Assembly (NCBI GenBank): GCA_023384025.1
Contig: JAHDXX010000207.1
Span: 1 to 5,516, forward strand
From: Sphingomonadaceae bacterium
GTDB lineage: Bacteria > Pseudomonadota > Alphaproteobacteria > Sphingomonadales > Sphingomonadaceae
Direction: 5' to 3'
Length of the DNA: 5,516 nt
Shown here: positions 1 through 4,507 of the stretch, one piece after another
Layout: each line of letters starts with the position of its first letter
How positions within the stretch are numbered: position 1 is the first letter of the stretch
The notes under the pieces: generated by a model
Seen by the model: the letters and a program-made list of their open reading frames with translations, nothing else
Database searches by the model: none
Told to the model about the DNA's origin: nothing
Program-made: the position numbers and the translations under genes

Positions 1-805
1 GAACCGTCGCCATGTCTCGGCCGAGGACAAGATCGGCAGGCACCGTGATGTCGTATTGCGGATCGAGCCTGCCCCCTTTCACCAGAACGCGTTTGCCGGA
101 ACCCAATTCGATCTTAGCCAAATCGAGTTTCGGTCGCCACGCATGGCGGTGCCGGTCGGCAAAGAACAGGAACAGCCGCTTCACCTTTACGCTGGAGCAG
201 GCTTCGAGAAGAGTTTGCAGGCGACGAGGGCTGAGATCGCTCAAGCCTTCCATCAAGGCATCGACCTGATGAAAGCTCTCATGCTTGGGCAGTTCATCGA
301 GCAACTCGAGAACGGCGCGCTCCTTGCTCGAATAACGAACAGGCAATTGCGCGCCAGCGGCGCTATACATGGTTGGGCTTGGCAATGGCGGCGTGTCGGC
401 ATCTGCTGGAAACAGGCGCAAGCTGTTGTGCCATGCGAATGTCACGTCGATCGGCAAATCATCCAGCCAAGTTGGCGGTCGTGTTGGTCCGTAAAGGTGA
501 ACTGTCTGGACGTTTGCCGAAAGGTAGTGGGCATAGCCTTGCTGTTCGAGCGCGGTGCGACCGCCAACGGTCAGTGGAAGGTCAAGCATGGTCTGGAGCG
601 AGATCACGACCTGCTGCCAGGTCATAGGCCCGCGTGAACGGCGATAGACCCGTCGCGCTGGGCTATCCAGCCAGCCGGAACTTACATACTGGCTACGCAG
701 CGCGGACGAATAGCCCTTGGCCTCCAGCCAGGCGGCATCGACCAGAAGTCCTTCCGGGAGCTCCTGCTGGAGTTGGTTTAGCTTGCTGTCCAAACGCGTA
801 GCCAT
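1..805 (-). CDS. abiEi: AbiEi-family type IV toxin-antitoxin antitoxin / transcriptional regulator (3' end beyond window)
   Basis: Reading the minus strand from the ATG at 805-803 gives an uninterrupted frame of 268 codons that leaves the window at its left edge. The protein starts MATRLDSKLNQLQQELPEG and carries family signatures: a winged-helix N-terminal part at about residues 5-95 (LRSQYVSSGWL near 36-46, VGGRTALEQQGYAHYL at 80-95), then the C-terminal antitoxin domain (VHLYGPTRPPTWLDDLP at 102-118, ERAVLELLDELP at 162-173, RLFLFFADRHRHAW at 210-223, LVKGGRLDP at 241-249). In this family the N-terminal domain binds the operon's own promoter, and the protein neutralises AbiEii, a nucleotidyltransferase-fold toxin usually encoded just downstream. 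Here that position lies outside the window. The length is close to the family's usual size, so few residues are missing. No other ATG, GTG or TTG lies in frame between this start and the upstream stop at 865-863. No clear Shine-Dalgarno is seen. Confidence 0.93.
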   Translation of the reverse strand, partial: MATRLDSKLNQLQQELPEGLLVDAAWLEAKGYSSALRSQYVSSGWLDSPARRVYRRSRGPMTWQQVVISLQTMLDLPLTVGGRTALEQQGYAHYLSANVQTVHLYGPTRPPTWLDDLPIDVTFAWHNSLRLFPADADTPPLPSPTMYSAAGAQLPVRYSSKERAVLELLDELPKHESFHQVDALMEGLSDLSPRRLQTLLEACSSVKVKRLFLFFADRHRHAWRPKLDLAKIELGSGKRVLVKGGRLDPQYDITVPADLVLGRDMATV

Positions 806-806
806 A

Positions 807-818
807 CTTAGTGTTTTG
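807..818. repeat. Second half-site copy next to the abiEi start codon
   Basis: CTTAGTGTTTTG at 807-818 matches CTTAGCGTTTTG at 873-884 at 11 of 12 positions. The second of these includes the right arm of the palindrome at 863-877. The copies are in the same orientation, 66 bases apart, and the nearer one ends one base from the abiEi ATG. Two spaced sites, one covering the translation start, fit repression by a DNA-binding antitoxin. Confidence 0.45.
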
Positions 819-862
819 CCACTTGTGTAAACTCGTGTCCAGTTTGAAATAGCCTCGAAAGA

Positions 863-877
863 CTAAGCGTGGCTTAG
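863..877. promoter_or_regulatory. Palindromic operator candidate upstream of abiEi
   Basis: CTAAGC at 863-868 and GCTTAG at 872-877 form a perfect inverted repeat around GTG, 58 bases upstream of the abiEi start codon. AbiEi antitoxins are known to repress their own operon by binding inverted repeats in the promoter, so this is a natural candidate site. The assignment is an inference from position and symmetry. Confidence 0.5.
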
Positions 878-881
878 CGTT

Positions 882-888
882 TTGACAA
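882..888. promoter_or_regulatory. -35-like box (TTGACA on plus, TTGTCA on minus)
   Basis: TTGACA at 882-887 is a perfect -35 hexamer on the plus strand but has no convincing -10 at normal spacing. Read on the minus strand, TTGTCA (888-883) followed 17 bases later by TAGTCT (865-860) could be a weak promoter for abiEi. The palindrome at 863-877 would then sit mostly in the spacer and overlap the -10, a typical place for a repressor site. The -10 match is poor (3 of 6). Confidence 0.25.
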
Positions 889-930
889 ATACTCAAACTG
901 CGCAGCCAAGCCGACTGCGAGAAAGCAGAC

Positions 931-1077
931 ATGATTCGTGCGCAAAATCAGACAAAGATGGCGCGGAAATCCATCTCTGCCGTCGCAAATTCGCGCGCGC
1001 GAGCCGCAAGATCACGTCGAACGAAAAAATTCTCAGAACCAAAGGCGAAGAAGCGGTTTGTCCGCAAAAGTCTCTAA
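931..1077 (+). CDS. Possible small basic protein, 48 residues
   Basis: An ATG at 931 opens 48 codons ending in TAA at 1075-1077, preceded by a purine-rich GAGAAAG at 919-925, which is a weak ribosome-binding site. The product is strikingly basic: it has 17 arginines and lysines and only one acidic residue (E36), with clusters such as ARAARSRRTKK near 23-33 and KAKKRFVRK near 38-46. Such a peptide could bind nucleic acid, but I recognise no family. It lies between the divergent abiEi and alpA genes on the alpA strand. Its length and composition could also arise by chance in this GC-rich DNA, so this is a weak call. Confidence 0.22.
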   Translation: MIRAQNQTKMARKSISAVANSRARAARSRRTKKFSEPKAKKRFVRKSL

Positions 1078-1090
1078 CCGTCCATAGATG

Positions 1091-1117
1091 GTTCAAATCG
1101 TGCAAATCGTTGAAGAA
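1091..1117. repeat. Short 9-base-period repeat
   Basis: GTTCAAATC (1091-1099) and GTGCAAATC (1100-1108) are adjacent 9-mers differing at one base. A third, more divergent unit, GTTGAAGAA, follows at 1109-1117. The core is CAAATCGT repeated at 1094-1101 and 1103-1110. It lies about 100 bases upstream of alpA and could be a binding site, or be coincidental. Confidence 0.3.
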
Positions 1118-1214
1118 TTGCCCGAATTCCAACTGAACCTGGCCCTTGCGCCTTTCATAAAAGTTCTCATTATGTTCCGCAGAGGGGCTGCTAATGTCAA
1201 AGTGAGAATGCCCC

Positions 1215-1421
1215 ATGTCGAATACCGAACGCATTATCCGCCTCAAGACCGTGCTCGACCGCACCGGACTTTCCCGCTCTACCATTTATCGCAAGATCGC
1301 AGAGGGCACGTTCCCGTCGCAGGTCAAGATCAGCATCCACGGCGCGGGCTGGCACGAGTCTGCCATCAATCGCTGGATTGCCGATCCCGCTCACTATCGT
1401 GAAGAGGAACCAGCAGAATGA
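1215..1421 (+). CDS. AlpA-family helix-turn-helix regulator
   Basis: This 68-residue protein is a typical AlpA-type regulator. It has an N-terminal IIRLKTVLDRTGLSRSTIY (about residues 7-25) forming the helix-turn-helix, then RKIAEGTFPSQVKI (26-39), where the wing begins, and a closing GWHESAINRWI (45-55). AlpA proteins of prophages and P4-like elements bind DNA and activate integrase or excision functions, and many act as excisionases. GTGAG at 1202-1206 lies about eight bases before the ATG and is a plausible ribosome-binding site. The stop codon overlaps the next gene's start (ATGA, 1418-1421), so the two are probably translated together. The acidic tail EEEPAE is unremarkable. With the tyrosine integrase at 3141-4307, it supports an integrative element. 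Whether it acts on excision or on transcription is inferred from the family only. Confidence 0.9.
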   Translation: MSNTERIIRLKTVLDRTGLSRSTIYRKIAEGTFPSQVKISIHGAGWHESAINRWIADPAHYREEEPAE

Positions 1422-1612
1422 GCGGCCATCAAACCGTCGAGCCGATCTGTGTCAGGATCAATGACGCTGCCCGCATGATCGGTATTGGGCGCACGAAGCT
1501 CTATAAGCTGATTGCGACAGGCGAAGTCGAAACGTTGAAGATCGGAAAGGCGACGCGCGTCACTACCGCCAGCTTGCACGAGTTGGTCAAGCGGCATTGC
1601 ACTTCGAAATGA
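1418..1612 (+). CDS. Excisionase-like helix-turn-helix DNA-binding protein
   Basis: This 64-residue protein has the MerR-like winged-helix layout of the HTH_17/excisionase DNA-binding family. VRINDAARMIGIGRTKLYKL (12-31) forms the helix-turn-helix, and IATGEVETLKIGKATRV (32-48) the wing. TTASLHELVKRH (49-60) is a final helix that usually starts as in these proteins, after a residue pattern such as 'R-x-x-x-x-L-x-x-F/W'. GAGGA at 1404-1408, inside alpA, is a good ribosome-binding site nine bases before the ATG. The start overlaps the alpA stop by four bases. Such proteins bend DNA at attachment sites or act as small regulators. The tandem with AlpA suggests two cooperating or competing control proteins for the same element. 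A role in plasmid-type or conjugative control cannot be excluded. Confidence 0.85.
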   Translation: MSGHQTVEPICVRINDAARMIGIGRTKLYKLIATGEVETLKIGKATRVTTASLHELVKRHCTSK

Positions 1613-1657
1613 GTTGCCGCCACAATCGGGGATAGCTCGCGTCTAGCACCCCGCACG

Positions 1658-1690
1658 TTGACAATATATAATCCGATGGTTATCGATAAT
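1658..1690 (+). promoter_or_regulatory. Promoter region of the arsR cassette
   Basis: The 94-base gap between the excisionase-like gene and arsR is AT-rich and carries promoter-like elements: TTGACA at 1658-1663, TATAAT at 1667-1672 and GATAAT at 1685-1690. No single pair has ideal spacing. TTGACA to GATAAT is 21 bases, and the perfect TATAAT lacks a good -35. TTGACA with TATCGA at 1681 (17 bases) is a third option. The region is therefore likely to start transcription, but the exact promoter is undecided. Confidence 0.5.
1680..1689. promoter_or_regulatory. Palindromic operator candidate for the ArsR repressor
   Basis: TTATCGATAA at 1680-1689 is a perfect 10-base palindrome 17 bases before the arsR ATG, overlapping the possible -10 elements. 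The hexamer ATAATC also occurs twice, at 1668-1673 and 1686-1691, 18 bases apart. ArsR-family repressors commonly bind AT-rich inverted repeats overlapping their own promoter, so autoregulation is the simplest reading. Confidence 0.45.
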
Positions 1691-1706
1691 CTATAGCTAA
1701 AGGGTT

Positions 1707-2039
1707 ATGAGATCGGGGATGGATTCGCAAACCGTACTTTTCAAGAGCCTCTCGGACCCTACGCGGCGTGCGCTGTTCGAGCGCATTTGTCGCGAAGGAG
1801 AACTTACTGTCGGCCTGTTGGCAGAGGGATCGGGTGTCTCACAGCCGGCGATCTCCAAACATCTAGCGGCTCTTGACCGCGCCAATCTCGTCGCGCTGCG
1901 GCGCGAAGGTCGCAATACGCATTGTCGGGCCAGGCCCGAAGGGATCACTCCACTGACGGACTGGGTGCAGGATATGAGCCGCTTCTGGGATGTGCGGCTC
2001 GACGCGCTCGAAGACTTGCTCAGACGGATGGATCAATGA
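1707..2039 (+). CDS. ArsR-family winged-helix transcriptional repressor
   Basis: The protein (110 residues from this ATG) is a compact ArsR/SmtB-type regulator. LFKSLSDPTRRALFERI (11-27) is the typical first helix pair, VSQPAISKHLAAL (44-56) the recognition helix, and LVALRREGRNTHCRA (61-75) the beta wing. The C-terminal FWDVRLDALEDLLRRM (93-108) is a helix likely used for dimerisation. The metal-binding ELCVCDL motif of arsenic and cadmium sensors is absent (ELTVGLLAE at 32-40), so it probably does not sense metals this way. Close relatives are usually encoded next to an SRPBCC protein, as here. AAAGGG at 1699-1704 is only two bases from this ATG. A second ATG at 1719 (residue 5) fits that site less tightly and resembles relatives' starts better, so either start is possible. 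The stop overlaps the next gene. Confidence 0.95.
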   Translation: MRSGMDSQTVLFKSLSDPTRRALFERICREGELTVGLLAEGSGVSQPAISKHLAALDRANLVALRREGRNTHCRARPEGITPLTDWVQDMSRFWDVRLDALEDLLRRMDQ

Positions 2040-2449
2040 CCGATAGTGAACCAGCATTCCGAGCGCTCGATTTCGAGCGCTTTCTCGATCACCCTCCTGA
2101 GAGGGTTTGGCGCGCGCTCACCCAGTCGAGTTTGCTCGGCGAATGGCTGATGCCATGCGATTTCCAGGCAGAATCCGGCAAGACATTCGCGATGGAAGCA
2201 GAATGGGGCCAAGTCACCGGAACCGTGCTGGCGGTCGAACCCGAACGGTTGCTAGCCTACACGTGGAACGGCCCCGGCCTCACCAGCGAGGTAACCTGGA
2301 CATTGACGCCACAGGGAAATGGAACACTGCTGCGGCTCGATCACACGAAGATCCCCGCAGAGAGCAAGCTAGCCTACCACGGAGCAAAAGTAGGTTGGCC
2401 GCGATTCCTGGAAGCGCTGGAAAGCGTGCTTGCCAAAGAGGTCAACTGA
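2036..2449 (+). CDS. SRPBCC (AHSA1/START-like) domain protein
   Basis: This 137-residue protein is a single SRPBCC-fold domain of the AHSA1-like type. FERFLDHPPERVWRALTQ (13-30) is the opening strand and helix. SSLLGEWLMP (31-40) follows, then GQVTGTVLAVEPERLLAYTW (58-77) and EVTWTLTPQGNGTLLRLDH (85-103) form the beta sheet. VGWPRFLEALESVL (119-132) is the long C-terminal helix that closes the hydrophobic cavity. The fold binds lipids or other hydrophobic ligands, or chaperone partners, but the ligand cannot be read from the sequence. The start is the ATG at 2036, whose ATGA overlaps the arsR stop, so translation is probably coupled. The arsR-SRPBCC pairing is common in bacteria. In this arrangement the ArsR protein is presumed to control the SRPBCC gene. 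Confidence 0.95.
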   Translation: MTDSEPAFRALDFERFLDHPPERVWRALTQSSLLGEWLMPCDFQAESGKTFAMEAEWGQVTGTVLAVEPERLLAYTWNGPGLTSEVTWTLTPQGNGTLLRLDHTKIPAESKLAYHGAKVGWPRFLEALESVLAKEVN

Positions 2450-2481
2450 TAACTTCCGGCCAACTGCGGAGAAAACGCGTC

Positions 2482-2694
2482 ATGAGTAGAATTATCCGCC
2501 AATCACATCGATGGATCGGAATCCTTTTCATCGGCACCGTCATCGCAAATTTCATCGCGATGGCTTTCGGCGAGCCCCCTGCAACCATCACCTACGCACC
2601 GCTATTCCCGCTTGTGCTCATGATGCTCAGCGGGCTCTATCTTTTTGCTTTGCCGTATCTCGGCAATCAGAAGGCCAGAGGTTCAGACGAATGA
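2482..2694 (+). CDS. Small two-helix membrane protein
   Basis: This 70-residue protein has two clear hydrophobic segments, at about residues 11-29 (WIGILFIGTVIANFIAMAF) and 38-59 (within YAPLFPLVLMMLSGLYLFALPY), joined by a short loop (GEPPATIT). The basic start MSRIIRQSHR and charged tail NQKARGSDE suggest both ends are cytoplasmic. The opening RQSHRWIG resembles the HRWIG-type first helix of PepSY-associated membrane proteins, but no other part of that family is present. GGAG at 2468-2471 lies ten bases upstream of the ATG. The gene starts 32 bases after the SRPBCC stop, and its own stop overlaps the DUF1801 start (ATGA, 2691-2694). I do not recognise a named family. Its placement suggests a role with the SRPBCC and DUF1801 proteins. 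Confidence 0.82.
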   Translation: MSRIIRQSHRWIGILFIGTVIANFIAMAFGEPPATITYAPLFPLVLMMLSGLYLFALPYLGNQKARGSDE

Positions 2695-3101
2695 GCGAGG
2701 AAACACCAAAGCTTCTTTCAGGCGGCAATCCACAAATTCCGAAGGGTTATGGTGACGAGCCCGTGCAGGCCTATCTCGATGCCGTTCCGGGCTGGAAACA
2801 GGCTGTGTGCCGCACTGTGGACGATATCGTTTGCCGGGAGGTGCCGGGCGTGCAGAAAGCGGTCAAGTGGAATACGCCACACTACGGCACCGAAGACAAC
2901 CGTTACTTCCTCAGCTACCACTGCTTTGATCGCTACGTCAAAGTGACTTTTCATAAGGGCGATGCGCTTGAGCCTCAGCCCCCTGGAAAGTCGAAGATCG
3001 ATCACGTCCGTTATCTCGACATCCACGAAGGTGATAAAATAGGCCGGCAATTCGCTGACTGGGTCCAGCAGGCAGGCAAACTTTCCGGTGTGAAGTTGTA
3101 G
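2691..3101 (+). CDS. DUF1801 domain (YdhG-like) protein
   Basis: This 136-residue protein matches the DUF1801 family. VQAYLDAVPGWKQAVCRTVDDIV (25-47) is the opening helical part. VKWNTPHYG (58-66) is the family's characteristic KW-x-x-P-x-Y region. YFLSYHCFDRYVKVTFHKGDAL (72-92) holds the central strands, and KIDHVRYLDIHEGD (102-115) the closing region. The family adopts a small alpha/beta fold, and its biochemical role is not established. The ATG at 2691 overlaps the upstream stop by four bases. AGAGGT at 2677-2682 is a suitable ribosome-binding site, so translation is likely coupled to the membrane protein. It is the last gene of the cassette and meets the convergent integrase gene 39 bases further on. 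That gap shows no hairpin-plus-T-run terminator. Confidence 0.92.
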   Translation: MSEETPKLLSGGNPQIPKGYGDEPVQAYLDAVPGWKQAVCRTVDDIVCREVPGVQKAVKWNTPHYGTEDNRYFLSYHCFDRYVKVTFHKGDALEPQPPGKSKIDHVRYLDIHEGDKIGRQFADWVQQAGKLSGVKL

Positions 3102-3140
3102 GTCCGTTTGCTTCTGCCGCCACAGAATCAAGTTCCAGCC

Positions 3141-4307
3141 TTACTCCGCAATGTTTGCCACCTCAGAAGGGCAATCAACATAGCTTGCCCACCTCGCCAT
3201 CAGCTCGCGCCGCTTGTCGAAGAAATCGGTGCGGCGATAGGCGGCTTCGACCTGGTTGTTCAACTTGTGCGCCAATGCCTTGTCCGCCACTTCCTTCGGA
3301 AAGTCGGTCTTCTCCGCTGCCCAATCGGTGAATGCGGAGCGGAAGCCATGGACGGTTGCGCTCTTGATCCCGGCATCCCGCAACAGCTTGGTCATTGTCA
3401 TGTCGCTGATGGGCTTCTCGCCATTGTTCGAGAAGACGAGGCCATCGTCGCTCGTGCGCAGTTTCCAGCGCCGACGCAGAATGGAAACCGCTGCCTTAGA
3501 GAGCGGCACCACATGGGTTTCCTTCGCCTTCATGCGCTCACCGGGAATGGTCCAAACCGCCTTGTCGAGGTCGATCTCGGTCCAGACGGCCTTGCGCGTC
3601 TCGCTCGACCGAACGGCGTTGTAGATGGTGAAACGCAGGGCATCGCGGCCCGTGGTGGGTGATGCGGTCGCCAGATTCTTCATGAACGCCGGAATGTCGG
3701 CATAAGGCATCGCCTTGAAGTGCTCGACCTTGTCGGTCTGGCGCGGCAAGCCCTTGCGGACTGAGCGCAGCGCGGCCTCTTCTTCCCTCCATCCCTTGAT
3801 ATGCGCGAAGTCGAGCACGGCACCGATGCGCTGCAAAATCTTGCGAGCCGTGTCGGGGATTTCGAGCCAGATGGGCGTGAGCACCTCGACCACGTGGGTG
3901 CTATCCACCTGATCGACGGGCTTCCTGCCGATCAGCGGGAAGACGTGGTTTTCCATGCTGGAAATCCAATTGCGGTAGTTCTGGTTCTTCCAGCCGTCCT
4001 TCAGCGCCTCGTAGCATTCGCGCGCTGCGGTCTCGAAGCTGGGCACTACCTTGCGCGACTTCCGCCGCTCGGCAACCGGATCGATCCCAGCGCGAACCTG
4101 GCGGCGCAATGCGGCTGCTGCATCCCGCGCCTCAGTCAGCGTCACATCGAGCGCCGATCCCAATCCGTAGTCGCGCCGCCTGCCGTTATGCTGCATCCGC
4201 AAGACCCAACTACGGGAGCCGCTTTCCTTCACGAAAAGACACAAGCCACGGCCGTCAACGTAGCGACCGGGCTTGGCGTTCTTCACCTTCAATGCTGTCA
4301 GTGCCAT
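3141..4307 (-). CDS. Tyrosine-type site-specific integrase (DUF4102/P4-type)
   Basis: This 388-residue protein is a full-length phage/island integrase. Residues 3-85 form the arm-type DNA-binding domain (DUF4102 type: AKPGRYVDGRGLCLFV, SRSWVLRM and YGLGSALDVTLTEAR). Residues 90-185 form the core-binding helical domain, and about 200-370 the catalytic domain. The catalytic set is complete: R233 (NAVRSSET), K260 (GERMKAKETHVVPLS), H320 and R323 (HGFRSAFTDWA), H347 (ALAHKL) and the nucleophile Y357 (EAAYRRTD). It catalyses recombination between element and chromosomal attachment sites; relatives most often use the 3' ends of tRNA genes. It is encoded opposite to the cargo cassette. The start at 4307 gives the expected N-terminus MALTALKVKNAKPGRYVDG. 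No Shine-Dalgarno precedes it, and TATAAC at 4315-4310 lies just upstream, so a very short or leaderless message is possible. Confidence 0.97.
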   Translation of the reverse strand: MALTALKVKNAKPGRYVDGRGLCLFVKESGSRSWVLRMQHNGRRRDYGLGSALDVTLTEARDAAAALRRQVRAGIDPVAERRKSRKVVPSFETAARECYEALKDGWKNQNYRNWISSMENHVFPLIGRKPVDQVDSTHVVEVLTPIWLEIPDTARKILQRIGAVLDFAHIKGWREEEAALRSVRKGLPRQTDKVEHFKAMPYADIPAFMKNLATASPTTGRDALRFTIYNAVRSSETRKAVWTEIDLDKAVWTIPGERMKAKETHVVPLSKAAVSILRRRWKLRTSDDGLVFSNNGEKPISDMTMTKLLRDAGIKSATVHGFRSAFTDWAAEKTDFPKEVADKALAHKLNNQVEAAYRRTDFFDKRRELMARWASYVDCPSEVANIAE

Positions 4308-4431
4308 AGGTTATACACACCATAAAATTGTTCCAACTTTCGACCCCACATGGGACACGAAATGCAGGCAAACGAAGGCGATCAGCCGTGAACACGGTAG
4401 AAGACAAATCCCTGATTTTACAGAGTGGTTA

Positions 4432-4477
4432 GGGACGTCCCGACACTGCCTGCGACAGAAGTTTTAGCAATGTCGGG
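4432..4477. repeat. Palindrome and inverted repeats in the candidate junction
   Basis: GGGACGTCCC at 4432-4441 is a perfect 10-base palindrome. Its right half runs into CCCGACA (4439-4445), which pairs exactly with TGTCGGG at 4471-4477 across 25 bases. Such symmetric sequence may be recombinase or excisionase binding sites, or a weak terminator structure for the ligase message. Confidence 0.4.
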
Positions 4478-4480
4478 TGC

Positions 4481-4495
4481 GCCAGCTTTTCTGGC
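4481..4495 (-). terminator. Possible weak terminator hairpin after the ligase gene
   Basis: GCCAG (4481-4485) and CTGGC (4491-4495) form a 5-base stem with a 5-base loop, starting 13 bases after the ligase stop on the minus strand. No T-run follows on that strand, so intrinsic termination is doubtful. Confidence 0.2.
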
Positions 4496-4507
4496 CTGTT
4501 CCCGCTC

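Larger units (their letters stand above)
806..1214. other. 409-base region between abiEi and alpA, no confident gene
   Basis: This stretch separates the leftward abiEi gene from the rightward alpA gene and should contain both sets of regulatory signals. Near abiEi it has a 6-3-6 palindrome, a repeated half-site and a TTGACA box. In the middle it has a possible 48-codon basic ORF and a 12-base CG-rich palindrome at 991-1002 (TCGCGCGCGCGA). Near alpA it has a short 9-base-period repeat at 1091-1117. Longer frames on both strands cross it, but their translations match no family I recognise. They also overlap the presumed control sites, so I treat them as chance. Confidence 0.6.
4308..4507. other. 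Repeat-bearing gap between integrase and ligase; candidate element end
   Basis: This 200-base gap holds no gene. Its first 130 bases are distinctly AT-richer than the ligase and carry short inverted motifs (CCCA-CA-TGGG at 4345-4354). The rest is dense in palindromes. Integrases of this type usually lie with their 5' end next to the attachment site, so the element-chromosome junction probably falls here. No tRNA or tmRNA end is recognisable, and the partner attachment copy would be left of the window. Confidence 0.5.

Noticed and set aside
56..637. Open plus-strand frame of 193 codons
   Set aside because: It lies antisense to the well-supported abiEi gene on the minus strand, and its translation resembles no protein family.
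1028..1040. TTCT-C-AGAA next to a run of A (T-run on the minus strand), like a terminator
   Set aside because: The loop would be a single base and the stem only four AT-rich pairs, so a stable hairpin is unlikely.
893..1285. Open minus-strand frame of 130 codons between abiEi and alpA
   Set aside because: It overlaps the start of alpA and nearly reaches the abiEi operator, has no ribosome-binding site at its ATG codons, and gives no recognisable domain. Part of it (around QLEFGQFFNDLHDLNHLW) looks protein-like, so a decayed gene cannot be fully excluded.
1922..2035. Upstream extension of the SRPBCC gene to an ATG at 1922
   Set aside because: It would overlap the end of arsR by over 100 bases and add a non-homologous N-terminus. 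The ATG at 2036 gives a normal-length domain and a four-base overlap.
2107..2481. Upstream extension of the membrane protein gene to an ATG at 2107
   Set aside because: It runs antiphase through the SRPBCC gene. The ATG at 2482 has a GGAG ribosome-binding site and gives a sensible two-helix protein.
2511..2690. Upstream extension of the DUF1801 gene to an ATG at 2511
   Set aside because: The extra 60 codons shadow the membrane protein gene, while the ATG at 2691 matches the family's length and has a ribosome-binding site.
3801..4325. Open plus-strand frames opposite the integrase (also 3108-3662)
   Set aside because: They are antisense to an integrase with all catalytic residues intact, and their translations are not protein-like.
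4308..4507. tRNA or tmRNA 3' end as the integration target
   Set aside because: No T-arm-like GGTTCGA sequence or acceptor-stem pairing was found on either strand in this gap.
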